DNA of 29,743 nucleotides from an uncultured Collinsella sp. Lineage in GTDB: Bacteria > Actinomycetota > Coriobacteriia > Coriobacteriales > Coriobacteriaceae. The position numbers were made by a program, and so were the translations under genes. Under the pieces are notes generated by a model. The model saw only the letters and a list, made by a program, of their open reading frames with translations. It was not told the origin of the DNA and made no database searches. Shown here piece after piece: positions 1 to 7,909 of the stretch (position 1 is the stretch's first letter; every line of letters begins with the position of its first letter). Where the stretch lies: NCBI GenBank assembly GCA_900542275.1, contig UQMW01000022.1:1-29743 (forward strand). The letters run 5' to 3'.

Positions 1-38
1 GAAAGCACTTAATGTGCTTTCCGTCTTGCGCAGGACTG
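1..38 (+). repeat. Right part of a hairpin repeat (family I), cut by the window edge
   Basis: Positions 1-8 (GAAAGCAC) pair with 14-21 (GTGCTTTC) around the loop TTAAT. The following 22-38 is identical to the same part of the element at 17251-17304. The two apical stems differ by one base pair (A-T here, G-C there) with both partners changed, so pairing is kept. The left strand of the basal stem would lie outside the window. It may close the transcript of whatever lies to the left, but there is no U-tract. Its function is unknown. Confidence 0.6.
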
Positions 39-166
39 TAGAGCAGCAAACTTAAAACCTGGGCCGCCCGGTCCGGGGATCCGCCCCCGCGCACAGAAGG
101 GGATTCCTTTTGTGTAGGCTTTGCGGAAATGTGCCAATTTTGGGATACGCCCGGCGGCGTGGTCTG

Positions 167-195
167 TTGACGGCACAGCTAACGCCACGTATCCT
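167..195 (+). promoter_or_regulatory. Promoter of the str operon
   Basis: A -35 box TTGACG (167-172) and a -10 box TATCCT (190-195) are separated by 17 bases, which is close to the sigma-70 consensus. Transcription would start near 202, giving a leader of about 85 nt before rpsL. This is the best housekeeping-type promoter visible in the window. Confidence 0.75.
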
Positions 196-210
196 ATCGA
201 ACTGCGTGTT

Positions 211-235
211 TCGTAGGGGGATGCTGACCCCTCGA
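211..235 (+). promoter_or_regulatory. Hairpin in the rpsL leader
   Basis: TCG and AGGGG (211-219) pair with CCCCT and CGA (228-235), with one bulged base and a loop around GATGCTGA. It lies between the inferred start site and the rpsL ribosome binding site. No U-tract follows, so it is more likely a leader structure than a terminator. A regulatory role is speculative. Confidence 0.3.
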
Positions 236-288
236 TTCAAGCCGTTGCACTTTACAGAAAGCTGGAATCATTCGAGAAGGAGTACGCT

Positions 289-666
289 TTGCCTACTATT
301 AACCAGCTGGTTCGCCAGGGCCGTCGTTCCGTGCCCAAGAAGTCCAAGAACGCTGCTCTGCAGCACAACTCCCAGAAGCGCGGCGTGTGCACCCGCGTCT
401 TCACCACGAGCCCCAAGAAGCCGAACTCGGCTCTTCGTAAGGTTGCCCGTGTTCGCCTCGTCAACGGCATCGAAGTTACTGCTTACATCCCGGGTGAGGG
501 CCACAACCTGCAGGAGCACTCCATCGTGCTCGTCCGCGGCGGTCGTGTCCGTGACCTCCCTGGTGTCCGTTATCACGTCATCCGTGGCGCCTACGACGCT
601 GCTCCGGTCCAGAACCGTATGCAGGCCCGTTCCAAGTACGGTGCTAAGCGCCCCAAGGCCAAATAA
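289..666 (+). CDS. rpsL: 30S ribosomal protein S12
   Basis: S12 sits at the decoding centre of the small ribosomal subunit and controls translational accuracy. The 125-residue product has the family's usual bacterial length and the signature around residues 42-51 (PKKPNSALRK). The start is a TTG at 289, with GAGAAGGAG six bases upstream; the N-terminus MPTINQLVRQ fits the family. Lys43 is present, but the position equivalent to Lys88 is Arg (codon CGT, in GGRVRDLPGV). That substitution is a known streptomycin-resistance allele in Escherichia coli and Mycobacterium, so natural low sensitivity to streptomycin can be inferred. It is the first gene of the str operon, 73 nt ahead of rpsG. Confidence 0.97.
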   Translation: MPTINQLVRQGRRSVPKKSKNAALQHNSQKRGVCTRVFTTSPKKPNSALRKVARVRLVNGIEVTAYIPGEGHNLQEHSIVLVRGGRVRDLPGVRYHVIRGAYDAAPVQNRMQARSKYGAKRPKAK

Positions 667-691
667 GCCAGATAACGTTTTGATACTTTCG

Positions 692-717
692 CCGTGTGCC
701 GCCTAAGCGCCGCACGG
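692..717 (+). promoter_or_regulatory. Hairpin in the rpsL-rpsG spacer
   Basis: CCGTGTG (692-698) pairs with CGCACGG (711-717), followed by a C-C mismatch and CGC/GCG closing a CTAA loop. In E. coli the rpsL-rpsG spacer carries the site where S7 represses its own operon. The position here is the same, so an S7 autoregulatory site is a fair hypothesis, but I cannot match it to the known S7 recognition structure. Confidence 0.4.
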
Positions 718-739
718 TAGACACTTAAGGAGATTTCAC

Positions 740-1213
740 ATGCCGCGTCGTGCAGCAGCTAATCGTCGTGAGGTTCAGCCTGACGCCGTTTACAACAACC
801 GCCTGGTGACTCAGCTCATCAACAAGGTCCTTCTTGACGGCAAGAAGGCCACCGCTGAGCGCATCGTTTACACCGCTTTCGAGATCGTTGCCGAGAAGTC
901 CGAGGGTGGCGACGCTCTCGCTACCTTCAAGAAGGCTATGGACAACGTCAAGCCCACGCTCGAGGTTAAGCCCAAGCGTGTCGGTGGCGCTACCTATCAG
1001 GTCCCGATGGAGGTCAACTCCCGTCGTTCCACCGCTCTGGGTATCCGCTGGATCGTCAACTTCTCCCGCGCTCGCAAGGAGAAGACCATGGCCGAGCGTC
1101 TCGCCAACGAGATCCTCGACGCCTCCAACGGCCTGGGCGCTTCCGTCAAGAAGCGTGAGGACGTCTTCAAGATGGCCGAGGCCAACCGCGCGTTCTCTCA
1201 CTATCGTTGGTAA
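740..1213 (+). CDS. rpsG: 30S ribosomal protein S7
   Basis: S7 nucleates assembly of the 30S head by binding the 3' domain of 16S rRNA and lies near the E site. The product is 157 residues, the usual bacterial length. It begins MPRRAAANRR, and the conserved stretch around residues 74-84 (VKPKRVGGATY) is present. The start ATG at 740 follows AAGGAGA at about seven bases. It is the second gene of the str operon, with fusA starting 19 nt after its stop. Codons are strongly biased toward those typical of highly expressed genes, as in its neighbours. Confidence 0.97.
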   Translation: MPRRAAANRREVQPDAVYNNRLVTQLINKVLLDGKKATAERIVYTAFEIVAEKSEGGDALATFKKAMDNVKPTLEVKPKRVGGATYQVPMEVNSRRSTALGIRWIVNFSRARKEKTMAERLANEILDASNGLGASVKKREDVFKMAEANRAFSHYRW

Positions 1214-1232
1214 GTTAAGGTAAGGAACTAAC

Positions 1233-3332
1233 ATGGCTAAGCCTAAGTACAAGCTTTCCGATACCCGTAACATCGGCATCATGGCTCACATCGATGCCGG
1301 TAAGACCACCACGACCGAGCGTATTCTTTACTACACCGGTAAGACCCACAAGATCGGTGAGGTCCATGAGGGCGCTGCCACCATGGACTGGATGGTTCAG
1401 GAGCAGGAGCGCGGCGTAACCATTACCTCCGCTGCTACCACGTGCTTCTGGAAGAAGGACGGTACCGACTACCGCATCCAGATCATCGACACCCCGGGCC
1501 ACGTTGACTTCACCGCCGAGGTCGAGCGCTGCCTGCGCGTCCTCGATGGCGCTGTCGCCGTCTTCGACGCCGTTGCCGGCGTCCAGCCCCAGTCTGAGAC
1601 CGTTTGGCGTCAGGCTTCTACCTTCAACGTCCCCCGCATCGCCTTCATCAACAAGTATGACCGCGTGGGCGCTGACTTCTTCAACGCTATCGAGACCATG
1701 AAGGATCGTCTCGACGCTAACGCCGTGGCCGCTCAGGTCCCGATGGGCGCCGAGGACAACTTCTGGGGCGTCATCGACCTGGTCACCATGACTGCATGGG
1801 ACTTCAAGGCCGACGAGAAGGGCATGACCTACCCCGAGCCGATGGACGAGATCCCGGCTGAGTTCGCTGACATCGCTGCCACCAAGCGCGAGGAGCTCCT
1901 CGACGCTGCTGCCAGCTTTGACGACGAGCTCATGGAGAAGATCCTCATGGAGGAGGACTTCACCGTCGAGGAGCTCAAGGCTGCTCTGCGCAAGGGCGTC
2001 CTGGCCAACGAGCTCAACCTCGTCTTCGTGGGCTCCGCCTACAAGAACAAGGGCGTCCAGGAGCTGCTCGACGCTGTCGTCGACTACCTGCCCAGCCCGC
2101 TCGACGTCGAGGCCGTCACCGGTACCGATCCGGACACCGGCGAGGAGATCCAGCGTCATCCTTCCTTCGACGAGCCTTTCTCCGGCCTGGTCTTCAAGAT
2201 CATGACCGACCCGTTCGTCGGTAAGCTCACCTATGTCCGCGTTTACTCCGGCCGCGCCGAGTCCGGCTCCTACGTGGTCAACGCCTCCAACGGTCAGCGC
2301 GAGCGCCTCGGCCGCATCCTCGAGATGAACGCTGCCGAGCGTATCGACCGCGACGACGCTGCCGCCGGCGACATCGTCGCTTGCGTCGGCTTCAAGAACT
2401 CCACCACCGGTGACACCCTGTGCGCCGAGGGCAAGGAGATCGTCCTCGAGAAGATCGAGTTCGCTAAGCCCGTTATCGACGTTGCCATCGAGCCCAAGAC
2501 CAAGGCCGAGCAGGACAAGATGTCCCTGGCTCTGACCAAGCTCGCCGAGGAGGACCCGACCTTCCAGGTGTCCACTAACCACGAGACCGGCCAGACCATC
2601 ATCGCCGGCATGGGCGAGCTGCACCTCGAGATCATCGTCGACCGTCTGCTCCGCGAGTTCAAGGTTGACGCTAACGTTGGTAAGCCCCAGGTTGCCTACC
2701 GCGAGACCGCTGGTCACGACGTCGAGAAGGCTGAGGGCAAGTTCGTCCGTCAGTCCGGCGGTCGCGGTCAGTATGGCCACGCCGTCATCAAGCTCGAGAA
2801 GATGGAGGAGGGCTTCGGCTACGAGTTCGTCAACGCTATCGTCGGCGGCGTCGTGCCCAAGGAGTACATCCCGTCCATCGACAAGGGCATCCAGGAGGCC
2901 CTGAACACCGGTGTTATCGCCGGCTTCCCGGTCCTCGACGTCAAGGTCACCCTGTTCGACGGTTCTTACCACGAGGTCGACTCCTCCGAGGCCGCCTTTA
3001 AGATCGCCGGTTCCATGGCTATCAAGGACGCCCTCAAGAAGTCCGATCCGCAGCTGCTCGAGCCGATCATGGCTGTCGAGGTCGAGACCCCCGAGCAGTA
3101 CATGGGCGACGTTATGGGCAACCTCTCCGGTCGCCGCGGCAAGATCGAGGGCATGGAGGATCGCAAGAACAGCAAGCTCATCCGTGCCAAGGTGCCGCTG
3201 GGCGAGATGTTCGGTTACGCTACCGACCTTCGCTCCCAGACCCAGGGCCGTGCATCCTACACGATGCAGTTCGACTCTTATGAGCCCGCGCCCAAGTCCA
3301 TCGTGGACGAGGTCATGAGCAAGAACGCCTAA
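1233..3332 (+). CDS. fusA: Elongation factor G
   Basis: EF-G is the GTPase that drives translocation and, with RRF, ribosome recycling. The 699-residue product has the full domain set: a G domain with the P-loop AHIDAGKTT (18-26), DTPGH (87-91) and the guanine-specificity motif NKYD (140-143), then domains II to V. The G4 motif carries Tyr where NKMD is usual, a conservative departure that keeps Asn, Lys and Asp. The start ATG at 1233 follows AAGGAA. In many bacteria tuf comes next; here the next gene is rpsJ. The very long open frame on the opposite strand is a codon-bias shadow. Confidence 0.98.
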   Translation: MAKPKYKLSDTRNIGIMAHIDAGKTTTTERILYYTGKTHKIGEVHEGAATMDWMVQEQERGVTITSAATTCFWKKDGTDYRIQIIDTPGHVDFTAEVERCLRVLDGAVAVFDAVAGVQPQSETVWRQASTFNVPRIAFINKYDRVGADFFNAIETMKDRLDANAVAAQVPMGAEDNFWGVIDLVTMTAWDFKADEKGMTYPEPMDEIPAEFADIAATKREELLDAAASFDDELMEKILMEEDFTVEELKAALRKGVLANELNLVFVGSAYKNKGVQELLDAVVDYLPSPLDVEAVTGTDPDTGEEIQRHPSFDEPFSGLVFKIMTDPFVGKLTYVRVYSGRAESGSYVVNASNGQRERLGRILEMNAAERIDRDDAAAGDIVACVGFKNSTTGDTLCAEGKEIVLEKIEFAKPVIDVAIEPKTKAEQDKMSLALTKLAEEDPTFQVSTNHETGQTIIAGMGELHLEIIVDRLLREFKVDANVGKPQVAYRETAGHDVEKAEGKFVRQSGGRGQYGHAVIKLEKMEEGFGYEFVNAIVGGVVPKEYIPSIDKGIQEALNTGVIAGFPVLDVKVTLFDGSYHEVDSSEAAFKIAGSMAIKDALKKSDPQLLEPIMAVEVETPEQYMGDVMGNLSGRRGKIEGMEDRKNSKLIRAKVPLGEMFGYATDLRSQTQGRASYTMQFDSYEPAPKSIVDEVMSKNA

Positions 3333-3357
3333 GTTCGAGCTCCCTGTTACGTAATCC

Positions 3358-3374
3358 GCGAGAACATCTCTCGC
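3358..3374 (+). promoter_or_regulatory. Small hairpin between fusA and rpsJ
   Basis: GCGAGA (3358-3363) pairs with TCTCGC (3369-3374) around the loop ACATC, just before the rpsJ ribosome binding site (GGAGG). It might modulate rpsJ translation or mark an RNA processing site. No direct evidence for either is visible. Confidence 0.25.
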
Positions 3375-3392
3375 ACTCTTTGGAGGTTTAAG

Positions 3393-3701
3393 TTGGCTAC
3401 CCAGAAGATCCGCATTCGCCTCAAGGGCTATGATCACGAGGTCGTCGATCAGTCCGCGAAGCTCATCGTCGAGACCGCTCAGAAGACTGGCGCTCGCGTT
3501 TCCGGTCCTGTCCCCCTGCCCACCGAGCGCAACCTGTACACGGTTATCCGCTCGCCGCACGTGAACAAGGACTCCCGTGAGCAGTTCGAGATGCGCACCC
3601 ACAAGCGCCTCATCGACATCCTCGACCCCACCTCGGGCACCGTTGATTCGCTTATGCGTCTCGACCTCCCCGCTGGCGTCGACATCGACATCAAGCTCTA
3701 A
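3393..3701 (+). CDS. rpsJ: 30S ribosomal protein S10
   Basis: S10 is a 30S head protein that also joins NusB in the antitermination complex. The product is 102 residues, the family's usual length, starting MATQKIRIRLKGYDHEVVDQ, with the core PLPTERNLYTVIRSPHV. The start is TTG at 3393, six bases after TGGAGGT. Normally rpsJ heads the S10 operon (rplC, rplD and others follow). Here it ends the str transcript and a strong terminator comes 21 nt after its stop, so the rest of the S10 cluster must lie elsewhere with its own promoter. Confidence 0.97.
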   Translation: MATQKIRIRLKGYDHEVVDQSAKLIVETAQKTGARVSGPVPLPTERNLYTVIRSPHVNKDSREQFEMRTHKRLIDILDPTSGTVDSLMRLDLPAGVDIDIKL

Positions 3702-3722
3702 GCGATATCGCTCATAGCTTAC

Positions 3723-3763
3723 AGAGCCCCGCTGCCATTACGGTAGCGGGGCTCTTTTGTTTT
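3723..3763 (+). terminator. Rho-independent terminator after rpsJ
   Basis: A 14-bp stem, AGAGCCCCGCTGCC paired with GGTAGCGGGGCTCT, closes the loop ATTAC and is followed by TTTGTTTT. It ends the str operon transcript. Confidence 0.92.
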
Positions 3764-3817
3764 GCATGATGGGTTTGGACCGCCGGGGAATGCAGCCGAG
3801 TGGGTGGCTATGGTGCC

Positions 3818-4594
3818 CTATTTACCCATGGGGCGCAGCGATGCCTCTTCAAAATGGAAGGATCGCAAGTCGTCTTCCGTCTCGATGCACGCTCGACCAA
3901 AGGCATCGACGGTTTGAAAGATGCCACGCGCCAGCTCGTCACCGGCAGGGGAACGGGCGATTACGTGCTCCCCAATCCAATTGAGATGAGCGACATAATC
4001 ATCGTGGACGGGCGCGATCGGACCAGCGTCTTCTTCCATGGCGTTGAGCAGATCTGTCCATGTGCCTACGGCATTCACGATCGCGTGATGGACCTCCTTG
4101 AGTAGCACATCGACGGTGGGAACATTCTCGTTGAGGTCTGAGAGGCCGATTGCCGGCAGGCCGCCATCGGGAACCTCCGAGGGCACATAGTTCACATTGA
4201 CGCCAATGCCGCAGACGGCAAAGGGCTTGCCCTCGTTGTCACGAGCCGCCTCGACCAGGATGCCGCCGAGTTTGCGCCCTCGCGCGACGAGGTCGTTGGG
4301 CCATTTGAGGCCGATCTCGTTAGCAAGACCTTGCTTTTCGAGCGCCTCGAGCACCGCTAAGCCGCTGACGGCGGCAAGACCAGAGTACTTGGTGGGATCA
4401 ACACGTGGACGTAGGACAATCGAGAGCAACAGGTTGCCGGCGGTTGAATCCCACTTGTGGCCGCGTCGGCCGCGTCCTGCTGTTTGAGCCCGGGCGGCAA
4501 GTCCTGTGCCGTGCGGCGCTCCCTGTTTTCCTGCTTCGAGCAGGTCATCGTTGGTCGATCCGGTTACGTCGACTATCGTTAATTTGGCATCCAT
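3818..4594 (-). CDS. birA: Biotin--[acetyl-CoA carboxylase] ligase, catalytic-only type
   Basis: BirA activates biotin with ATP to biotinyl-AMP and transfers it to the acceptor lysine of AccB. The 258-residue product starts directly in the catalytic domain (MDAKLTIVDVTGSTNDDLLE). It has the biotin/ATP loop GRGRRGHKWDS at about residues 40-50, the KWPND motif near residue 98, and a C-terminal SH3-like segment. It lacks the N-terminal winged-helix of E. coli BirA, so it is a group I ligase that should not act as a repressor. TAGGAGGT lies 11 bases before the ATG. It is divergent from the fab/acc operon, which encodes its substrate AccB. Confidence 0.93.
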   Translation of the reverse strand: MDAKLTIVDVTGSTNDDLLEAGKQGAPHGTGLAARAQTAGRGRRGHKWDSTAGNLLLSIVLRPRVDPTKYSGLAAVSGLAVLEALEKQGLANEIGLKWPNDLVARGRKLGGILVEAARDNEGKPFAVCGIGVNVNYVPSEVPDGGLPAIGLSDLNENVPTVDVLLKEVHHAIVNAVGTWTDLLNAMEEDAGPIAPVHDDYVAHLNWIGEHVIARSPAGDELARGIFQTVDAFGRACIETEDDLRSFHFEEASLRPMGK

Positions 4595-4689
4595 AACGGT
4601 TGCTACCTCCTAAGTTAATAAGGCAATTGCGTAATGGTGTCGAGAGATAGACACAATGTGAAGCCTTTGTCGCATTTGGACAATTTAAT

Positions 4690-4706
4690 GTTAACACGTC
4701 AACAAC
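4690..4706 (+). promoter_or_regulatory. Putative operator, copy 1, upstream of fabH
   Basis: GTTAACACGTCAACAAC recurs 48 bases downstream with a single change. It contains the dyad GTTAAC-N2-GTCAAC, a layout typical of a dimeric repressor site. Candidate -10 boxes TAAAAT (4710-4715) and TATCCT (4720-4725) lie between the two copies, although no convincing -35 is seen. The second -10 matches that of the str promoter. No matching regulator gene is in the window. Confidence 0.5.
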
Positions 4707-4737
4707 GACTAAAATGCGCTATCCTCTCTTGGTCGAT

Positions 4738-4754
4738 GTAAACACGTCAACAAC
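4738..4754 (+). promoter_or_regulatory. Putative operator, copy 2, upstream of fabH
   Basis: GTAAACACGTCAACAAC differs from copy 1 at one of 17 bases. It ends just before the fabH ribosome binding site (AAAGGAGG), so it lies in the likely 5' leader. Paired sites on either side of a promoter suggest repression by looping or roadblock, but this is an inference. Confidence 0.5.
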
Positions 4755-4770
4755 TCAAAGGAGGCTAGTG

Positions 4771-5730
4771 ATGGGTTTCACGATTCTTGGAACAGGCTCG
4801 GCGCTTCCTGAGCGCAGTGTTTCCAATGACGAGCTGTCCGAGTTCCTCGATACCTCGGATGAGTGGATTTTTACCCGCACCGGTATCAAGAGCCGCCACG
4901 TCTGCACCACCGAGTCACTTGACGACCTTGCCGTAGCGGCGAGCGAGCGGGCACTCCGGGTGTCCGGAATCGACGCGAGCCAGCTGGATCTGATCGTCTG
5001 CTCGACGACGACAGGTGATCACCTTGTTCCCGCTGAGGCGTGTGCCGTTGCTGAGCGACTAGGCGCGACGTGCCCTGCCTTCGATGTCTCGGCGGCTTGT
5101 GCCGGCTTCGTATTTGCGCTCGATGTCGCCGAGGGCTATATCGCCCGCGGTCGCGCCGAGCGCGTGCTGGTCGTTGCCGCCGAGCAGATGACGCGCGTGC
5201 TCGATTGGACCGACCGTGCCACCTGTGTGCTCTTTGGCGATGGGGCAGGCGCCGCAGTGATTGAGGCTGGGGGAGACAGTCCCCTTGCCGTTGAGCTTTC
5301 GACGGCGCCCGACGTCGAGACGTTGCGCGTTCCCGGTCTGGTCGGCACCTCGCCGTTTAAGGCTTCCGCAGATAGCGCGAGCGTGCTGTTCATGAATGGC
5401 CGCCGCGTGTTCAAGTTCGGCGTCAACGCCATCTGCGACACGGTCCATAAGCTTGCGATTGATGCGGGCATTTCGGTCAAAGACATCGATCATTTTGTAT
5501 TCCATCAGGCTAACGAACGAATCCTGAGCCAGGCGGTCAAGCGCCTGGGCGTGCCGGACGAGCGCGTGGTTCGCACGTTGCGCGAGACCGGCAACATTTC
5601 GAGCGCATGCATTCCCTTTGCGCTTGACCGACTGGCACGCACCGACGCACTGAATGCGGGCGACACCATCGCCTTGGTTGGATTTGGCGCCGGTCTGGAT
5701 ATAGGTGGCTATCTGCTTCGTTGGAAGTAG
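4771..5730 (+). CDS. fabH: Beta-ketoacyl-ACP synthase III
   Basis: FabH starts fatty-acid synthesis by condensing an acyl-CoA primer with malonyl-ACP. The 319-residue protein has the catalytic triad: Cys110 in DVSAACAGF, His245 in FHQAN and Asn275 in ETGNISSA. The start chosen is ATG at 4771, directly after AAAGGAGG and giving the standard N-terminus MGFTILGTGSALPE. An in-frame upstream ATG at 4714 would add 19 residues unlike the family and would start inside the promoter/operator region. It is the first gene of the fatty-acid operon and is followed by acpP after 51 nt, a spacer that includes the perfect palindrome GCCCTAGGGC (5752-5761). Confidence 0.96.
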   Translation: MGFTILGTGSALPERSVSNDELSEFLDTSDEWIFTRTGIKSRHVCTTESLDDLAVAASERALRVSGIDASQLDLIVCSTTTGDHLVPAEACAVAERLGATCPAFDVSAACAGFVFALDVAEGYIARGRAERVLVVAAEQMTRVLDWTDRATCVLFGDGAGAAVIEAGGDSPLAVELSTAPDVETLRVPGLVGTSPFKASADSASVLFMNGRRVFKFGVNAICDTVHKLAIDAGISVKDIDHFVFHQANERILSQAVKRLGVPDERVVRTLRETGNISSACIPFALDRLARTDALNAGDTIALVGFGAGLDIGGYLLRWK

Positions 5731-5781
5731 TCGCACATAGGAAATAAAAACGCCCTAGGGCACAACCAAAGGAGAACTACC

Positions 5782-6018
5782 ATGGCAGATCAGAAGACCT
5801 TCGAGCGCGTTTGCGACGTTATCCGCGAGACCGCCGGCCTTGACGACGTCGAGATGAAGCCCGAGTCCACGCTCGAGGAGATTGGCCTCGACAGTCTGGG
5901 CACTGTCGAGATCCTCGTCGCCGTCGAGGACGAGTTCGGCATCCAGCTCGATACCGAGGAGAACCCCAAGACGGTCGGCGAGTTCGCCGATACGGTCGAG
6001 GCGGCATTGGAGAAGTAG
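5782..6018 (+). CDS. acpP: Acyl carrier protein
   Basis: ACP carries growing acyl chains on a 4'-phosphopantetheine arm. The 78-residue acidic protein has the attachment motif GLDSLGTVE with Ser38 as the modified residue, and the expected four-helix pattern. The start ATG at 5782 follows AAAGGAGAA. It stops two bases before fabK begins, so the two are almost certainly co-translated. The family is unambiguous. Whether this is the only ACP in the genome cannot be judged here. Confidence 0.96.
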   Translation: MADQKTFERVCDVIRETAGLDDVEMKPESTLEEIGLDSLGTVEILVAVEDEFGIQLDTEENPKTVGEFADTVEAALEK

Positions 6019-6020
6019 AG

Positions 6021-6965
6021 ATGCTCAAGACTCCTCTCTGCGATCTGCTCGGCATCGAAAAGCCCGTGTTCCAGGGCGGTATGGCCTGGATTGCCGACGC
6101 CTCGTTGGCGTCCGCAGTGTCCGAGGCGGGCGGCTTAGGGATTATCGCGGCCATGAATGCTGACGCAAACTGGTTGCGCGATCAGATTCACGAACTGCGC
6201 ACCAAGACGGATAAGCCCTTTGGCGTCAACGTTATGCTCATGAGCCCGTTTGCCGACGAGGTCGCGCGGGTCGTTATTGACGAGCGAGTGCCGGTCGTCG
6301 TGACGGGCGCCGGAAATCCCGCCAAGTACATGAAGGCGTGGAACGAGGCGGGCATCAAGGTCATCCCGGTTGTTGCATCTGTGGCGCTGGCGCGTCTCGT
6401 GGCGCGTCGCGGAGCCACTGCCGTGGTTGCCGAGGGCACCGAATCAGGCGGCCATATTGGCGAGACCTCGACGATGGCATTGGTGCCGCAGGTTGTCGAT
6501 GCGGTCGATATCCCCGTGGTGGCGGCCGGCGGCATCGCCGATGGCCGTGGTGTGGCGGCCGCCTTTATGCTCGGCGCTGCCGGCGTCCAGGTGGGAACAC
6601 GCTTTCTGGTCGCAAACGAGTGCACCGTATCCGAACAGTACAAAGAGCTGGTGCTCAAGGCGGGCGATACGTCGACGCGTGCGACCGGTCGCTCGACGGG
6701 ACATCCGGTTCGCGCCCTCAAGAGCCCCTTCACCAACGCGTATGCCAAGAACGAGGCGGCGGGCGCAAGCCCAGAGGAGCTCGGGGCCATGGGCACGGGC
6801 GCGCTTTGTAAAGCCGCAAAGGACGGAAATTACGAAGAGGGTTCGTATTTGTGCGGACAGATTGCCGGCATGGTCAACGAACGCCAGAGCGCACGCGAAA
6901 TCGTCGACGATCTGGTCGATGGCGCCGAGCATGTCCTGAAGGGTGCGTCCGCATGGGTAGCGTAG
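6021..6965 (+). CDS. fabK: Enoyl-ACP reductase II (FMN-dependent)
   Basis: FabK reduces the trans-2-enoyl-ACP double bond using FMN and NAD(P)H, the last step of each elongation round. The 314-residue TIM-barrel protein shows FQGGMAWIADASLASAVSEA near the N-terminus, the FMN/active-site motif ESGGHIGE with His145, and VAAGGIADGRG. Related nitronate monooxygenases share the fold, but the position between acpP and fabD makes FabK the firm reading. FabK enzymes are not inhibited by triclosan. The ATG is two bases after the acpP stop, and the 3' end overlaps fabD by 13 bases. Confidence 0.94.
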   Translation: MLKTPLCDLLGIEKPVFQGGMAWIADASLASAVSEAGGLGIIAAMNADANWLRDQIHELRTKTDKPFGVNVMLMSPFADEVARVVIDERVPVVVTGAGNPAKYMKAWNEAGIKVIPVVASVALARLVARRGATAVVAEGTESGGHIGETSTMALVPQVVDAVDIPVVAAGGIADGRGVAAAFMLGAAGVQVGTRFLVANECTVSEQYKELVLKAGDTSTRATGRSTGHPVRALKSPFTNAYAKNEAAGASPEELGAMGTGALCKAAKDGNYEEGSYLCGQIAGMVNERQSAREIVDDLVDGAEHVLKGASAWVA

Positions 6966-7879
6966 CGTTTCTATTTGCCGGTCAGGGTGCCCAGCATCCC
7001 GCGATGGGCGTCGACCTGATCGAGGCATCGCCGGCGGCTGCTGAGGTGTTCGCCATTGCCGACGAGGTGCGCCCGGGGACGAGCAAGCAGTGCCGGAGCG
7101 CCTCGAATGAGGAGCTCTCGCAGACCGAGAACACGCAGCCTTGCGTGTTCGTGCACGACTTAGCTGTCGCCGTCGCCCTGCGCGAGCGCGGCGTGGTGCC
7201 TGCCGCCTGTGCGGGATTCTCGCTGGGCGAGGTCGCAGCACTCACCTTCGCGGGGGCATTCGATACGCGAGCGGGTTTTGAGCTCGTGTGTGAGCGCGCG
7301 GCATTGATGGCCACGGCGGCCGAGCGTCACCCCGGCGGCATGCGCGCCGTCATCAAACTCGATGCGTCGCAAGTCGAGGGCCTGGCAAAACAGGCCGGCG
7401 AGGACTGCTGGCCAGTCAACTACAACAGTCCGCAGCAGACGGTTGTTGCCGGAGCGCCCGAGGCGCTGCAGGAGCTCGACGTCCTAGTAAAAGAGGCTGG
7501 CGGCCGCGCTATGAAAGTCGCGGTGTCGGGTGCATTTCATAGCCCCTATATGGCCGAGGCGACTGAGGGGCTGGCGACGTATATCCAAGACGGCCACGCG
7601 CCGTCTCCGCTGCTGATTCCGGTCATGGCAAACATGACGGCGGCGCCCTATCCGGCGGACCCGCGAGCGGCATCGGATGTCTTGGCCGACCAGGTGAGTC
7701 ATGCCGTTCGCTGGGCCGACACGCTGCATACTCTGCAGGATCAGGGCATCGACACGTTTATTGAGGTCGGTCCTGGCAAAACGCTGTCGGGCCTGGTCAA
7801 GCGTACGCTGAGCGACGTTCGCGTGTATTCGTGCGAAACGGCCGAACAGGTCGCAGCTATTGCCGACGAGCTCGCATAG
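6953..7879 (+). CDS. fabD: Malonyl-CoA:ACP transacylase
   Basis: FabD moves malonyl groups from CoA to ACP to supply the extender. The 308-residue protein begins MGSVAFLFAGQGAQ, the family's standard opening, which is why ATG 6953 is chosen over the longer frame. The nucleophile is Ser90 in GFSLGE; the usual motif is GHSLGE, so the residue before Ser is Phe. His196 in GAFHSP is the partner base. Translation is coupled to fabK through a 13-bp overlap. The insertion region around residues 37-62 (PGTSKQCRS, ELSQTENTQP) matches other FabDs. Confidence 0.95.
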   Translation: MGSVAFLFAGQGAQHPAMGVDLIEASPAAAEVFAIADEVRPGTSKQCRSASNEELSQTENTQPCVFVHDLAVAVALRERGVVPAACAGFSLGEVAALTFAGAFDTRAGFELVCERAALMATAAERHPGGMRAVIKLDASQVEGLAKQAGEDCWPVNYNSPQQTVVAGAPEALQELDVLVKEAGGRAMKVAVSGAFHSPYMAEATEGLATYIQDGHAPSPLLIPVMANMTAAPYPADPRAASDVLADQVSHAVRWADTLHTLQDQGIDTFIEVGPGKTLSGLVKRTLSDVRVYSCETAEQVAAIADELA

Positions 7880-7909
7880 CCCACAGGACTGTAACCCGAA
7901 AGGAATGAC

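Noticed and set aside
1215..3602. A 795-codon open frame on the minus strand opposite fusA
   Set aside because: It lies fully antisense to fusA and rpsJ, is Leu/Gly/Asp-rich without motifs, and comes from the strong codon bias of these genes.
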